A stretch of 64,000 nucleotides of DNA from Peptoniphilus sp. KCTC 25270 (GTDB lineage: Bacteria; Bacillota; Clostridia; Tissierellales; Peptoniphilaceae): contig NZ_JAJMZJ010000001.1 in NCBI RefSeq assembly GCF_021012875.1, positions 558,001 through 622,000 of the forward strand. Reading direction: 5' to 3'. The notes under the pieces were generated by a model. The model worked only from the letters and a program-made list of their open reading frames with translations, made no database searches and was not told the DNA's origin. Shown here in pieces: positions 18,687 through 29,010 of the stretch. Each line of letters starts with the position of its first letter. Position 1 is the first letter of the stretch. Made by a program: the position numbers and the translations under genes.

Positions 18687-20039
18687 CTATTCTACTTCAT
18701 TGGCATAGATGCTTAAGGCACATTCTAAACGTTTCTTTTCCATTTCGCATCCAAGCTCAAAAGGTTTCATTATATCGTTGTTGTTGTAATAGGCATTGGC
18801 ATGACAACCACCTGAGCAATAATATTTTGCCCAACATACATTGCAAGATTCTTTATGATATACGTCTGCATTTTGGAATTTCTCTTGCAGCTCACGGTTT
18901 AATTGTTTATCATAAATGGTTCCTAATTTGTATTCTTCTTCCCCTACAAATTGATGGCAAGGATAAACATCTCCTTCTGGAGTTACGGCAATATATTCAG
19001 AGCCTGCTCCACATCCAATGGCTTTCTTATAAGCGCAAGGGCCTCCCGATAAATCAATGTTAAAATGGAAAAAATTAAACTCTGGATTTTCTTTACGAAT
19101 TTCAAGATATTTTTCAGAAAGAATTTCATACTCTTTTAGAATTTCTTCCAAATGTTCTTCGCGAATGGCATATTCTTCCTTTGAATCTGTCACAACTGGC
19201 TCCATAGAAGTTTTATTAAATCCCAATTCATGATAAAGCTCTACATCTTTTGAAAAATCTAGATTATGGTTTGTGAAAGTTCCTCGAATAAAGTAATCCT
19301 TCTCTCCCCGACCATCCACTAATTTTTTGAATTTTGGAACAATCAACTCATAGCTTCCTTTTTCGTTGACTGTTGGTCGCATTTCGTCATTAACTGATTC
19401 TCTCCCATCCAAGGACAAAACAACATTATCCATTTCTCTATTTAAGAATTCGATAATTTCATCGTCTAGTAAAACTCCATTGGTTGTCATCGTGAAACGG
19501 AAATGTTTATTAAAATCTTTTTCTCTCTCTCTTCCGTAGACCACTAAATCTTTTACCAAATCAAAGTTCATCAAAGGTTCGCCGCCAAAAAAATCTACCT
19601 CTAGATTGTGTCGATTTCCACTATTTTCCAAAATGAAATCTAAGGCTTTTTTCCCTGTTTCTAGATCCATTAACATTCTTTGGCCCTTAAAGTCTCCCTG
19701 ACTTGCAAAGCAATATTTGCAACGCAAATTACAATCATGGGAAACATGCAAACACATAGCTTTTATATTAAATTCCGGATTGAATTTCGAAAGTTCCAAT
19801 TCACTATCTTCTGTATATAAAAGACCCTCTTCCATTAGATATTGCAATTCCTCAAAAGCTTCTTTCAAATCTTCTTTGGAATATTGGGATTGATATTTTT
19901 CTACAATTTGATTGTAATCTTTCTCCCATACGTCCTCTACAATATCGTAAATAATAGGATCTACAATGTGAACCGCACCAGATGCTACGTCCAACACAAT
20001 ATATTGATTATTTAAATGAAATCGATGTATATGTTTCAA
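18687..20039 (-). CDS. scfB: SCIFF peptide maturase, radical SAM/SPASM thioether synthase
   Basis: The 450-residue enzyme binds a radical SAM cluster through C103-x3-C107-x2-C110 (HDCNLRCKYCF). A C-terminal SPASM domain rich in cysteine holds two more clusters (CAYKKAIGCGAG, YPCHQF, CNVCWAKYYCSGGCHA). The N-terminal 85 residues resemble a RiPP-recognition element. The family installs thioether links between Cys and non-alpha carbons of the partner six-cysteine peptide, which is encoded immediately upstream at 20086-20232. It is a hallmark of Clostridia. A terminator-like hairpin separates the two genes, probably keeping enzyme levels below peptide levels. Confidence 0.95.
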   Translation of the reverse strand: MKHIHRFHLNNQYIVLDVASGAVHIVDPIIYDIVEDVWEKDYNQIVEKYQSQYSKEDLKEAFEELQYLMEEGLLYTEDSELELSKFNPEFNIKAMCLHVSHDCNLRCKYCFASQGDFKGQRMLMDLETGKKALDFILENSGNRHNLEVDFFGGEPLMNFDLVKDLVVYGREREKDFNKHFRFTMTTNGVLLDDEIIEFLNREMDNVVLSLDGRESVNDEMRPTVNEKGSYELIVPKFKKLVDGRGEKDYFIRGTFTNHNLDFSKDVELYHELGFNKTSMEPVVTDSKEEYAIREEHLEEILKEYEILSEKYLEIRKENPEFNFFHFNIDLSGGPCAYKKAIGCGAGSEYIAVTPEGDVYPCHQFVGEEEYKLGTIYDKQLNRELQEKFQNADVYHKESCNVCWAKYYCSGGCHANAYYNNNDIMKPFELGCEMEKKRLECALSIYANEVE

Positions 20040-20059
20040 AAAAAACTCCCTCTAAAATA

Positions 20060-20087
20060 AAAAGGTGTGGCATCGCCACAACCTTTT
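20060..20087 (-). terminator. Terminator/attenuator hairpin between scfA and scfB
   Basis: Read on the minus strand, AAAAGGTTGTGGC, a GAT loop and GCCACACCTTTTT form a stem with one bulged T, followed by TATTTT. It begins at the scfA stop and ends about 20 nt before the scfB start. It looks like a partial intrinsic terminator giving more peptide than maturase message. Confidence 0.8.
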
Positions 20088-20232
20088 ATCTTTCGTTATT
20101 CTCACATTTTTGATTGCCGACAGTACAAGATGTTTTGCAAGCAGATTGGCAAGAAGTTTGGCACTCGCCACATCCAGCTTTTTCTAAACCTTTTCTTAAT
20201 GATCTTTTTGTAAGAGTTTTTATGTATTTCAT
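20086..20232 (-). CDS. scfA: Six-cysteine ranthipeptide precursor SCIFF
   Basis: The 48-residue peptide starts MKYIKTLTKRSLRKGLEKAG and ends in a core with six cysteines (C21, C24, C28, C32, C36, C43) spaced CGECQTSCQSACKTSC then TVGNQKCE. This is the canonical SCIFF pattern (six cysteines in forty-five residues). The first 20 residues form the leader seen by the maturase ScfB, encoded next. The modified product is a thioether-bridged ranthipeptide; it has been linked to quorum-type signalling in some clostridia, but its role here is unknown. A ribosome site AAGGAG precedes the ATG. Confidence 0.95.
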   Translation of the reverse strand: MKYIKTLTKRSLRKGLEKAGCGECQTSCQSACKTSCTVGNQKCENNER

Positions 20233-20242
20233 AATCTTCTCC

Positions 20243-20593
20243 TTATTCTGCAATTTCTTCTTCTTTTTCTTCTTCTAATTCAGGATTTGTATTTTTGCTT
20301 CCTTTAGATTTTGATAAAGTTTGAATTCCCCACTTTTCGAATTCTAAGCGAGTTTTCATTCCTGTTGTCTCAATAATTACACGATCTTTTTTTACTTGAA
20401 CAATTTTACCAACGACACCACCGATTGTTACGATTTCATCGCCTACAAGCAAATTATCTCGCATATTTTTGACTTCTTTTTCCTTTTTCTTTTGTGGACG
20501 AATCAATCCAAAATAGAAGATTGCCAACATTAGTATCAAAGGTATAAAAGTCCCTAACATTCCTGAATTTTGTGCATTTGCTAATGTACCCAT
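20243..20593 (-). CDS. yajC: Preprotein translocase subunit YajC
   Basis: The 116-residue protein has one N-terminal transmembrane helix (about 13-30), the family signature YFGLIRPQKKKEKE, and a conserved GDEIVTIGGVVGKIV segment near 50. The C-terminal tail is very acidic. YajC associates with SecDF near the SecYEG channel. It follows tgt by 18 nt in the standard queA-tgt-yajC order. secD and secF, which often follow, are absent here; scfA comes next. Confidence 0.95.
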   Translation of the reverse strand: MGTLANAQNSGMLGTFIPLILMLAIFYFGLIRPQKKKEKEVKNMRDNLLVGDEIVTIGGVVGKIVQVKKDRVIIETTGMKTRLEFEKWGIQTLSKSKGSKNTNPELEEEKEEEIAE

Positions 20594-20611
20594 TGATTCC
20601 CTCCTTTAGTC

Positions 20612-22758
<2,147 letters not shown>

Positions 22759-22768
22759 TCTTTCCCTC

Positions 22769-24052
22769 TTATCTAATTTCTGTGCCTGGATAATAGAAAC
22801 CTAAAATATAGCGATAATCTTTTCCATCATTTCCCATATTTATGGCACCATATTGGCTCATCCCAACTCCATGTCCATATCCACGGCCTTGTAAATAAAA
22901 TTCTTCTCCCTGTATTTCTTCTGCCTTAGCCATTTGTATCTTTCGTTGCCCATTGGCTGTAAGAATTGTTTGTGAACTTCTTTCTGTAATTCCTGTTGCA
23001 GAAATGATTCTTTCCAGTCCATTAAATGTTTTTCTTCCTGTACTGGTTATTACTTGTTCTGATAAAGTAGAGCCTTGTCCGTTTACAGTAAAATCCGTAC
23101 TTTTTATTTTTACTGCTCCTAAATCCAAACGAAATTGATTCCCTGAAATTTTATAGGATCCATTGGTTCCAGTAATTTCAATCCAACGAATGCGGTTGCT
23201 GCTTGTTCGTTCCAATATCTTAAACCCTGTTACCTCGCCTACTTTTCCACTATATTTATTGTTCAATTCCGATTTGCTTATTGTTGCTTCCCATGTACTA
23301 TTTCTCGTATTTACAGAATAAGGATCCTCTTGAACCTTCAAATAAGGGATAGAATTCCCGCCCCAAACATCTTCTATGGCCTCTGTTTTTCCGCCAGATG
23401 TAGCATGGAAAATGGTATTGGCAATGGAGTCACCATAATACAAAACTTGGCCTCTTGTTGCTTCTACCGCTTGATTGGTTGCTTCACTTTCTACATCCAT
23501 TCCGCCATATACTTGGGAAGATGTTGTATCATCCAAATTATAACCGTTTTTCAAAAATTTATTGTAGTTAGCGTACGCAAAAGATCTAGACACTACAGAC
23601 TGTGCCTTTAGAGCCTCTCTATTGGTAGATGTACCAATCTCTTTTGGCAGTACTCCCTTTAGATACTCTTCTACAGGCAACTGATTTACAACAGAAAGAA
23701 GATTTCCACTGTTAATAAAGTAAAAACTTCCTCTATATCTTTTTCCATCTACGCTTGCATTGTTATTTTGCGGTTGAATTCGATCTACATTCTCTTCTAT
23801 CTTATATTCCCCTTGGGCCGATTTTACCTGAATTTGGTCTTGCCCATAGGGAGAGAGTTGTAATGTTGCTGTAGATATACGTATTTTTTTTCCGTTGGAT
23901 TGAATCAATTCAAATCCATTTGTACTTTCTAAACGAACAGAGCTTCTTGTTGCCCCAATTTTAACAGAAATATCTGCAGGTTGACTGGCATATATAGGAG
24001 TGGATAATCCTAAGATAAAAATTCCAACCAATAATAAAGCTAACTTTTTCAT
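22769..24052 (-). CDS. spoIID: SpoIID/LytB-domain protein
   Basis: The 427-residue secreted protein has an N-terminal signal sequence (about 1-22, ending near YASQ) and a SpoIID domain: [14 protein letters not shown] near 129, [15 protein letters not shown] near 148, the catalytic-type [10 protein letters not shown] near 215, and a final [15 protein letters not shown] near 392. SpoIID is a lytic transglycosylase used in forespore engulfment; LytB-like relatives modify amidases. Sporulation cannot be claimed from one such gene. It is next to ruvB and queA, typical of clostridia. Confidence 0.88.
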   Translation of the reverse strand: MKKLALLLVGIFILGLSTPIYASQPADISVKIGATRSSVRLESTNGFELIQSNGKKIRISTATLQLSPYGQDQIQVKSAQGEYKIEENVDRIQPQNNNASVDGKRYRGSFYFINSGNLLSVVNQLPVEEYLKGVLPKEIGTSTNREALKAQSVVSRSFAYANYNKFLKNGYNLDDTTSSQVYGGMDVESEATNQAVEATRGQVLYYGDSIANTIFHATSGGKTEAIEDVWGGNSIPYLKVQEDPYSVNTRNSTWEATISKSELNNKYSGKVGEVTGFKILERTSSNRIRWIEITGTNGSYKISGNQFRLDLGAVKIKSTDFTVNGQGSTLSEQVITSTGRKTFNGLERIISATGITERSSQTILTANGQRKIQMAKAEEIQGEEFYLQGRGYGHGVGMSQYGAINMGNDGKDYRYILGFYYPGTEIR

Positions 24053-24053
24053 T

Positions 24054-25064
24054 TTACACCTCTTCCTTTGTAAAAGGTATCCCTAAATGTTCATAGGCTT
24101 TTCTTGTAGGTATTCTTCCTCTTGGTGTTCGCTGAATATAGTTATTTTGTAACAAAAAGGGTTCGTACACATCTTCAATGGTAATTCTTTCTTCTCCTAA
24201 GGAGGCTGCTATCGTTTCAATTCCCACAGGGCGCCCTCCATAATTGATTACCATCGTCCGAAGAATGGTTCGGTCTAGTTCATCCAATCCATCCATATCT
24301 ATTTCTAGCATTTTCAATCCATCTTTTGCCACTTTTTCTGTAATAATCCCATCACAGACTACTTCCGCATAGTCGCGAATTCGTTTTAATAAGCGGTTGG
24401 CTATACGAGGTGTGCCTCTAGAACGAGAAGCGATTTCATAAGCTCCTTGATCTTCAATGGGAATTTGCAAAATAGAAGCAGAACGCAAGATAATGTCTTT
24501 TAAGCTTTCATTATCGTACAATTCCAAATTTAGCAATACGCCAAATCGATCTCGAAATGGGGAAGCCAATTGCCCTGATCGAGTCGTCGCTCCAATCAAA
24601 GTAAAGTGATTTAAGTCCAAACGAACAGAGCGAGCAGAAGGACCTTTCCCAATGATTAAATCCAAAGCAAAGTCTTCCATTGCTGGATATAAAATCTCTT
24701 CTACAGAACGAGATATTCTATGAATTTCATCAATAAACAAGACATCATTGTCTTCCAAATTGGTTAGAATACTAGCTAAATCACCAGGACGCTCAATGGC
24801 AGGTCCTGATGTAATCTTCACATTTACACCCATTTCATTGGCAATAACACCTGCCAATGTAGTTTTACCGAGGCCTGGTGGACCATTTAATAGACAGTGG
24901 TCTAACGCCTCTCCCCGATTCTTCGCTGCTTCAATAAAAATACGCAATTTATCTTTCGCTTTTCCTTGTCCAATATATTCTTCCAAATATTTTGGACGCA
25001 AGGAAATTTCTATTTTTTCTTCATCCGGCAACTGGGCCTTTGAAACAATACGATTGGTTTCCAA
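24054..25064 (-). CDS. ruvB: Holliday junction branch migration helicase RuvB
   Basis: The 336-residue AAA+ motor drives branch migration with RuvA. Walker A is GPPGLGKTT at 61-69, Walker B with LFIDEIHR is near 108, sensor 1 is [12 protein letters not shown] near 155, and the arginine finger is in SPFRDRFG. The winged-helix C-terminus with [13 protein letters not shown] is intact. It follows ruvA by 18 nt in a ruvC-ruvA-ruvB order. Confidence 0.97.
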   Translation of the reverse strand: METNRIVSKAQLPDEEKIEISLRPKYLEEYIGQGKAKDKLRIFIEAAKNRGEALDHCLLNGPPGLGKTTLAGVIANEMGVNVKITSGPAIERPGDLASILTNLEDNDVLFIDEIHRISRSVEEILYPAMEDFALDLIIGKGPSARSVRLDLNHFTLIGATTRSGQLASPFRDRFGVLLNLELYDNESLKDIILRSASILQIPIEDQGAYEIASRSRGTPRIANRLLKRIRDYAEVVCDGIITEKVAKDGLKMLEIDMDGLDELDRTILRTMVINYGGRPVGIETIAASLGEERITIEDVYEPFLLQNNYIQRTPRGRIPTRKAYEHLGIPFTKEEV

Positions 25065-25082
25065 ATTATCCCTCTACCTTTC

Positions 25083-25685
25083 TTACTGATTCTTTGCCAA
25101 TTGTTTTAACGCATCCTTTAACATCGACTCTAAAGGCTGATTTACATCTATGCGACGCAAAGCATCGTTTATTTCTATTTCCCTATATCCTAATAAAATC
25201 AGAGCCTCTTTTACTTCCTGTACTTCATTCCCGCCTTGAATCTCTGTATCCAGCGGCCCCATTTCCTCATCAAAAGCCAAATCCAAAGCGCCTATTTTGT
25301 CCTTCAATTCTAAAATGACTCTCTCTGCTGTCTTTTTTCCTACACCAGGAGTTTTTTGAATGGTTTTAGCATCTTCCAAGGCAATGGCTTTTGCAATGGC
25401 TCCAATGCTAAATTGGCTTAACATAGAAAGAGCTACTTTGGGCCCAATTCCTGAGACCGAAGTTAAAAGCTCAAAAACTTTTCTTTCCTCTAATGTATAA
25501 AACCCAAACAAAAGAATCTCTGTTTCTTTTACTTGCATATGTATATACAAACGAGTTTCTTTCAAATGCATAATCTCGCGTCTTGTAAAATCGCTAATGG
25601 AAATAGAATATCCAACTCCATTTACCAATAAAACGCACCGTTGTAAATCAATATCTTCTATATTTCCTTGAATAAAATCAAACAT
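25083..25685 (-). CDS. ruvA: Holliday junction DNA-binding protein RuvA
   Basis: The 200-residue protein has an OB domain I, helix-hairpin-helix pairs in domain II (LLTSVSGIGPKVAL near 72 and IQKTPGVGKKTAERVILELK near 109) and a C-terminal domain III that contacts RuvB (EALILLGYREIEI). Tetramers hold the four-way junction open for RuvB. It lies 8 nt after ruvC. Confidence 0.97.
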   Translation of the reverse strand: MFDFIQGNIEDIDLQRCVLLVNGVGYSISISDFTRREIMHLKETRLYIHMQVKETEILLFGFYTLEERKVFELLTSVSGIGPKVALSMLSQFSIGAIAKAIALEDAKTIQKTPGVGKKTAERVILELKDKIGALDLAFDEEMGPLDTEIQGGNEVQEVKEALILLGYREIEINDALRRIDVNQPLESMLKDALKQLAKNQ

Positions 25686-25693
25686 TCCATCAC

Positions 25694-26188
25694 CTACTTT
25701 ACTCGAAACATTTCTTTGTGCTTTCTTGAATGGGCATGTGTTATAGCAATCGCCAAACCATCTGCTGCATCGTCCGGTTTCGGAATGGACTTCAAGTTCA
25801 AAAGCATCTTCACCATTTCTTGTATCTGTTTTTTTTCTGCTCGACCATATCCAACAACCGCCTGTTTTATTTGCAAAGGAGTGTATTCATAGACCTCTAA
25901 CCCTCTATTCATACAGGCCAAAAGCTCTACTCCCCTTGCTTGGGCCACTTGGATCGCTGTCTTTATATTTTTATTAAAAAACAACTCCTCTATGGCGGCC
26001 TCCTGAGGATTGTATCGATCTATCAATATATTCATGGAATCGTATATGCTTTTTAAGCGTTCCAGCTCATCCATAGTAGAAGGCGTTTCAATAATTCCAT
26101 AATCTACCACAGAAAATCCATTTCCAACTATATCTATAATACCATATCCAACAATCGCAATTCCTGGATCTATTCCAATTATTCTCAT
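25694..26188 (-). CDS. ruvC: Holliday junction resolvase RuvC
   Basis: The 164-residue endonuclease cuts Holliday junctions symmetrically. Catalytic acids are in GIDPGIAIVGYG (D7), IEELFFNKN (E near 67) and PDDAADGLAIAITHA (Asp pair near 138-141). Its ribosome site AAGGAG directly follows the T-run of the hairpin at 26201-26226. It opens the ruvCAB set; a weak promoter may lie at 26228-26257 (TTGGTT, 18 nt, TAAAAT) in the end of the preceding gene. Confidence 0.97.
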   Translation of the reverse strand: MRIIGIDPGIAIVGYGIIDIVGNGFSVVDYGIIETPSTMDELERLKSIYDSMNILIDRYNPQEAAIEELFFNKNIKTAIQVAQARGVELLACMNRGLEVYEYTPLQIKQAVVGYGRAEKKQIQEMVKMLLNLKSIPKPDDAADGLAIAITHAHSRKHKEMFRVK

Positions 26189-26196
26189 ATTTCTCC

Positions 26197-26226
26197 TTAA
26201 AAAAGAGCTCTACAACTAGAGCTCTT
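26197..26226 (-). terminator. Intrinsic terminator-like hairpin upstream of ruvC
   Basis: Minus strand: a perfect 10-bp stem AAGAGCTCTA / TAGAGCTCTT (26217-26226 and 26203-26212) with a 4-nt loop, followed by a T-run that runs straight into the ruvC ribosome site. It would end the transcript of the 26231-26983 gene, or attenuate ruvCAB. Confidence 0.8.
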
Positions 26227-26230
26227 GATT

Positions 26231-26983
26231 TTATGAATGGTACCGACGTAAAACCAAGTCATTTAACCCATTCCAATATGCAGTTTCATAAATACGAATT
26301 CCATCTTTGTACATAAATCGAAGAAGTTTCTTATTTAGCCCTAGCAATTCACGATAAGACAATACATTATCTATTACTTGTATTTCTTGTTCACCGTTTC
26401 GAATATCAAAATACAATTGCCTGTCTACGTGATCATTTAACTTAAATATTTTCTTCTTTAAGACTTTTGCGTTATACCAATATAGCTGTTCCATAATCTG
26501 CCCCACCAATCCCTTTGAATGGTGAAGTTCACGCATAATTTCTTCTCGAAATAATTGTACATCTTGGTTTTCATTTTCATAATGATATAACAAATTTCTG
26601 GAATAAAGCGTTTCAAAAGTAATATCTCGTAAAGTAATCACTTCTAAGTCATTGGCATGATCATAAGCACGAAAACCTCTTTTGTACCCATTCAAGTACA
26701 CGATTAGCTCAAAACGGTTGATATCATCATGTATCAATTCTGTTAAATTGGAAGCGATTAATTCTTTTCCCTCCTTGTTTCTAAGGAACTGAAGAATATC
26801 TTTTCTTAAAGACTTTACCGAAATATAATTGGGAAAAACATTATCGATTTGTTCTTCTAGTTTGTATATATTTAACAAAATTTGCATCGATTCACTATCT
26901 GCACTATAAAGGAAATTGCGCAGTAAAGCTTTTTTTATTTCTGAAAAACTTGGCTCTTTTTGAAGCTTTTTTAATGTCCGCAT
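26231..26983 (-). CDS. Hypothetical protein, no family recognised
   Basis: The 250-residue soluble protein has no signal peptide or membrane helix. It is rich in charged and aromatic residues; segments such as YLNGYKRGFRAYDHAND and MEQLYWYNAKVLKKKIF suggest a mostly helical fold. I do not recognise a family. The start at 26983 has GGAGGG 4 nt before it; the in-frame ATG at 26995 overlaps that site. A perfect TATAAT (27020-27025) with a weak TCGAAT 17 nt upstream makes a likely promoter, and a hairpin ends the unit, so it is probably transcribed alone between asnA and ruvC. Confidence 0.75.
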   Translation of the reverse strand: MRTLKKLQKEPSFSEIKKALLRNFLYSADSESMQILLNIYKLEEQIDNVFPNYISVKSLRKDILQFLRNKEGKELIASNLTELIHDDINRFELIVYLNGYKRGFRAYDHANDLEVITLRDITFETLYSRNLLYHYENENQDVQLFREEIMRELHHSKGLVGQIMEQLYWYNAKVLKKKIFKLNDHVDRQLYFDIRNGEQEIQVIDNVLSYRELLGLNKKLLRFMYKDGIRIYETAYWNGLNDLVLRRYHS

Positions 26984-27019
26984 AATTCCCTCCATTTATC
27001 TGTAGTGACTCATAGAAAT

Positions 27020-27048
27020 ATTATACTATATCTTTCAAAATAATTCGA
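27020..27048 (-). promoter_or_regulatory. Sigma-A-like promoter of the hypothetical gene 26231-26983
   Basis: Minus strand: TCGAAT (27043-27048), 17 nt, then a perfect TATAAT (27020-27025), about 37 nt before the chosen start codon. The -35 is poor, the -10 is ideal. Confidence 0.6.
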
Positions 27049-27063
27049 CGCATTCCAAAAAGT

Positions 27064-28062
27064 TTATAAAATATTCAATCCCTTAAGTTTTGCTTCTAGC
27101 AAAAAGTCTTCTGGCCAAACCGATGCTTGTACTTCTCCAAGGCTCTTCTTTTCCAAGAAGAACATACAAATTCTAGACTGCCCAATTCCACCACCTACGG
27201 TAAATGGCAATTCCCCATTTACTAAAGATTTATGGTAGTCTAATTCCATTCGATCTTTTTCATCTGCAATCTCCAATTGACGCACTAAACTTTCTTCATC
27301 TACGCGAATACCCATACTAGATAATTCAATAGCGGAATCATTTACTGGGTTATAGAATAAAATATCTCCGTTCAAATCCCAATCATCATAGTCTGGGCTT
27401 CTGTCATCATGTGGATGTCCACTATTCAAAGCGCTCCCTATCCCCATAATAAATACTGCTTTCTTTTCGCGACAAATAGAATTTTCTCTTTCCTTTGGCG
27501 AAAGGTTAGGATACATATCTTCTAACTCTTGAGAAGTTATAAAGAAGATTTGCTCTGGTAATTTTTTTGAAAGAGCAAAGGGATATACGCTATTAATATA
27601 AGATTCTGTCCGCTTAAAAACAGAAAAGATTTCCGAAACAATAAACTTTAAGTAATCAATTGTACGATCTTCACGACGAATAATCTTTTCCCAATCCCAT
27701 TGATCCACGTAAATAGAATGAATGTCATCAATTTCTTCATCTGGACGAATGGCATTCATATCTGTATATAACCCTTCGTAATAATCAAACCCATAAGTTT
27801 TCAACGCATATCTTTTCCATTTCGCTAAGGATTGCACAATTTCTACCTCGATTCCATATTTCCGTAAAGAAAAAGAAACCGCCTTTTCTGTTCCGCTTAG
27901 ATTATCATTCAAACCTGTTTCTGGTCTTACAAATAATGGGGCTGAAACACGAGTTAAATTTAACGTATTTGCCAAATCTCTCTCAAAAAAATCTTTTAAG
28001 CTCTTAATCGCAATTTGTGTTTCCTTAATGTCTAATTTCGTTGCTTGTGAATTGTTTCTCAT
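27064..28062 (-). CDS. asnA: Aspartate-ammonia ligase (asparagine synthetase A)
   Basis: The 332-residue enzyme makes asparagine from aspartate, ammonia and ATP and resembles class II tRNA synthetases. Family segments include VSAPLFVRPETGLNDNLSG near 47, DMNAIRPDEEIDDIHSIYVD near 115, a QWDWEK block and GGGIGQSR near 290. I use the ATG at 28062, six bases after GAAGGAG; the longer in-frame start at 28137 reads through the T-box terminator and is not real. Expression should be controlled by uncharged tRNA-Asn through the leader at 28076-28294. Confidence 0.96.
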   Translation of the reverse strand: MRNNSQATKLDIKETQIAIKSLKDFFERDLANTLNLTRVSAPLFVRPETGLNDNLSGTEKAVSFSLRKYGIEVEIVQSLAKWKRYALKTYGFDYYEGLYTDMNAIRPDEEIDDIHSIYVDQWDWEKIIRREDRTIDYLKFIVSEIFSVFKRTESYINSVYPFALSKKLPEQIFFITSQELEDMYPNLSPKERENSICREKKAVFIMGIGSALNSGHPHDDRSPDYDDWDLNGDILFYNPVNDSAIELSSMGIRVDEESLVRQLEIADEKDRMELDYHKSLVNGELPFTVGGGIGQSRICMFFLEKKSLGEVQASVWPEDFLLEAKLKGLNIL

Positions 28063-28075
28063 AATATACTCCTTC

Positions 28076-28294
28076 AAAAAAAAAAACGAAATTTCATCAA
28101 AGGACGAAATCTCGCTGTGCCACCTCTTCAAGTACAATATACTCTATTACATTATAACGGGTAAATCCGTCTACCTCTACTAATTAAAACGTTCGAAGTA
28201 GAACCTCACGGGCGTTTATCCATAAACGGAACTCAGTGGCTTTCACCATCCCACATTCGCTTTAGAGCCAATATTTACTTCACTCCCGATCAAA
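28076..28294 (-). promoter_or_regulatory. T-box leader (predicted tRNA-Asn-responsive) of asnA
   Basis: The 220-nt leader has, in transcript order, a Stem I region with the conserved GGTGAAAGCC-type element, an AAC triplet (Asn codon) near the 3' side of Stem I before CCCGTGAGG, the T-box core GAGGTGGCACAGCG (28113-28126) whose TGGC bulge can pair with a tRNA ending GCCA, and a terminator hairpin (28087-28114) with an 11-T run. tRNA-Asn normally has discriminator G, which fits. Uncharged tRNA-Asn would favour the antiterminator. A weak promoter, TTGGAA (28324-28329), 17 nt, AATGAT (28301-28306), lies in the end of the upstream gene. Confidence 0.9.
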
Positions 28295-28296
28295 GG

Positions 28297-28932
28297 CTAA
28301 ATCATTTGTAGTTGTGTATCTTTTTCCAACGCATAAACGGCTTCAAAAATTAGGTCTACTATAAATAAATTTAAGTTGACGGCATAATTTATATCCGTTT
28401 CTACGGTAATTGGCAATGCCATATATTCTTCCACAACATTGTGGATTTTATCCATAATATAGTTTCTTAAATCGATCCAATCTCCTTCAAAAGCAGAAAA
28501 GTCCCAATTTTGCTTGATGCTAAAATCAACGGAATGATTTTTAATGGATTCATTTAATTTCGCCTCATAGGCAAAATGGTCCTTTAACCCTTTCCTTGTT
28601 GTACAAGTAATTCTTCTTGCATGGGGATGAGTGGTATAGTCCGTTAAATAATGACTGATTACTCCTATGCGCTTGCTTAGTTTCGCCATTTTTATTGGAT
28701 TTGCTATTCCTTCTTCATCCAACAAAGATAATGTTAGTATTACTTTTGTAATTTGACTGGCTACATAAAGAATGCTTTCGCTTTTGTAGTGTCGAATCAA
28801 TTTATATTTTGGCATAATATCAGGAGCAATAGAGCCCCATAATAATTTATTTTTATCCAATTGCAAAGAATATTCTTCTTCAAAATGCTTATATATTTCT
28901 TTCGCAATCCATTTGTGGGATTCAGGTACCAT
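28297..28932 (-). CDS. Zinc-dependent phospholipase C-like protein
   Basis: The 211-residue protein matches the zinc-dependent phospholipase C (S1-P1 nuclease-like) fold. The His/Asp ligand pattern is seen as HKWIAKEIY at the N-terminus, WGSIAPDIMP near 32, GVISHYLTDYTTHPHAR near 90 and DHFAYEAKLN near 118. No signal peptide is visible, so unlike secreted toxins it probably acts inside the cell; such intracellular relatives are common in clostridia and uncharacterised. A good promoter lies 40 nt upstream. The T-box leader of asnA begins right after its stop. Confidence 0.8.
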   Translation of the reverse strand: MVPESHKWIAKEIYKHFEEEYSLQLDKNKLLWGSIAPDIMPKYKLIRHYKSESILYVASQITKVILTLSLLDEEGIANPIKMAKLSKRIGVISHYLTDYTTHPHARRITCTTRKGLKDHFAYEAKLNESIKNHSVDFSIKQNWDFSAFEGDWIDLRNYIMDKIHNVVEEYMALPITVETDINYAVNLNLFIVDLIFEAVYALEKDTQLQMI

Positions 28933-28971
28933 ATCTTCTCCTTAATCTACGTCTAAATTGCTCACTCCTAA

Positions 28972-29001
28972 ATCATACTAAAGAAGGAGTGTTTCTGTCA
29001 A
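28972..29001 (-). promoter_or_regulatory. Sigma-A promoter of the phospholipase C-like gene
   Basis: Minus strand: consensus TTGACA (28996-29001), 18 nt, TATGAT (28972-28977), about 40 nt before the start codon. An inverted repeat CACTCCT/AGGAGTG (about 28962-28990) overlaps the spacer and -10 and could be an operator. Confidence 0.75.
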
Positions 29002-29010
29002 GAAGAAGCA

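Noticed and set aside
22769-24052. SpoIID and GH18 proteins as proof of sporulation
   Set aside because: Both families also occur in non-sporulating anaerobes, and no stage-specific spo genes are in the window.
28063-28137. Longer AsnA start adding 25 residues
   Set aside because: These codons fall in the T-box terminator and its T-run; the real start at 28062 has an ideal ribosome site.
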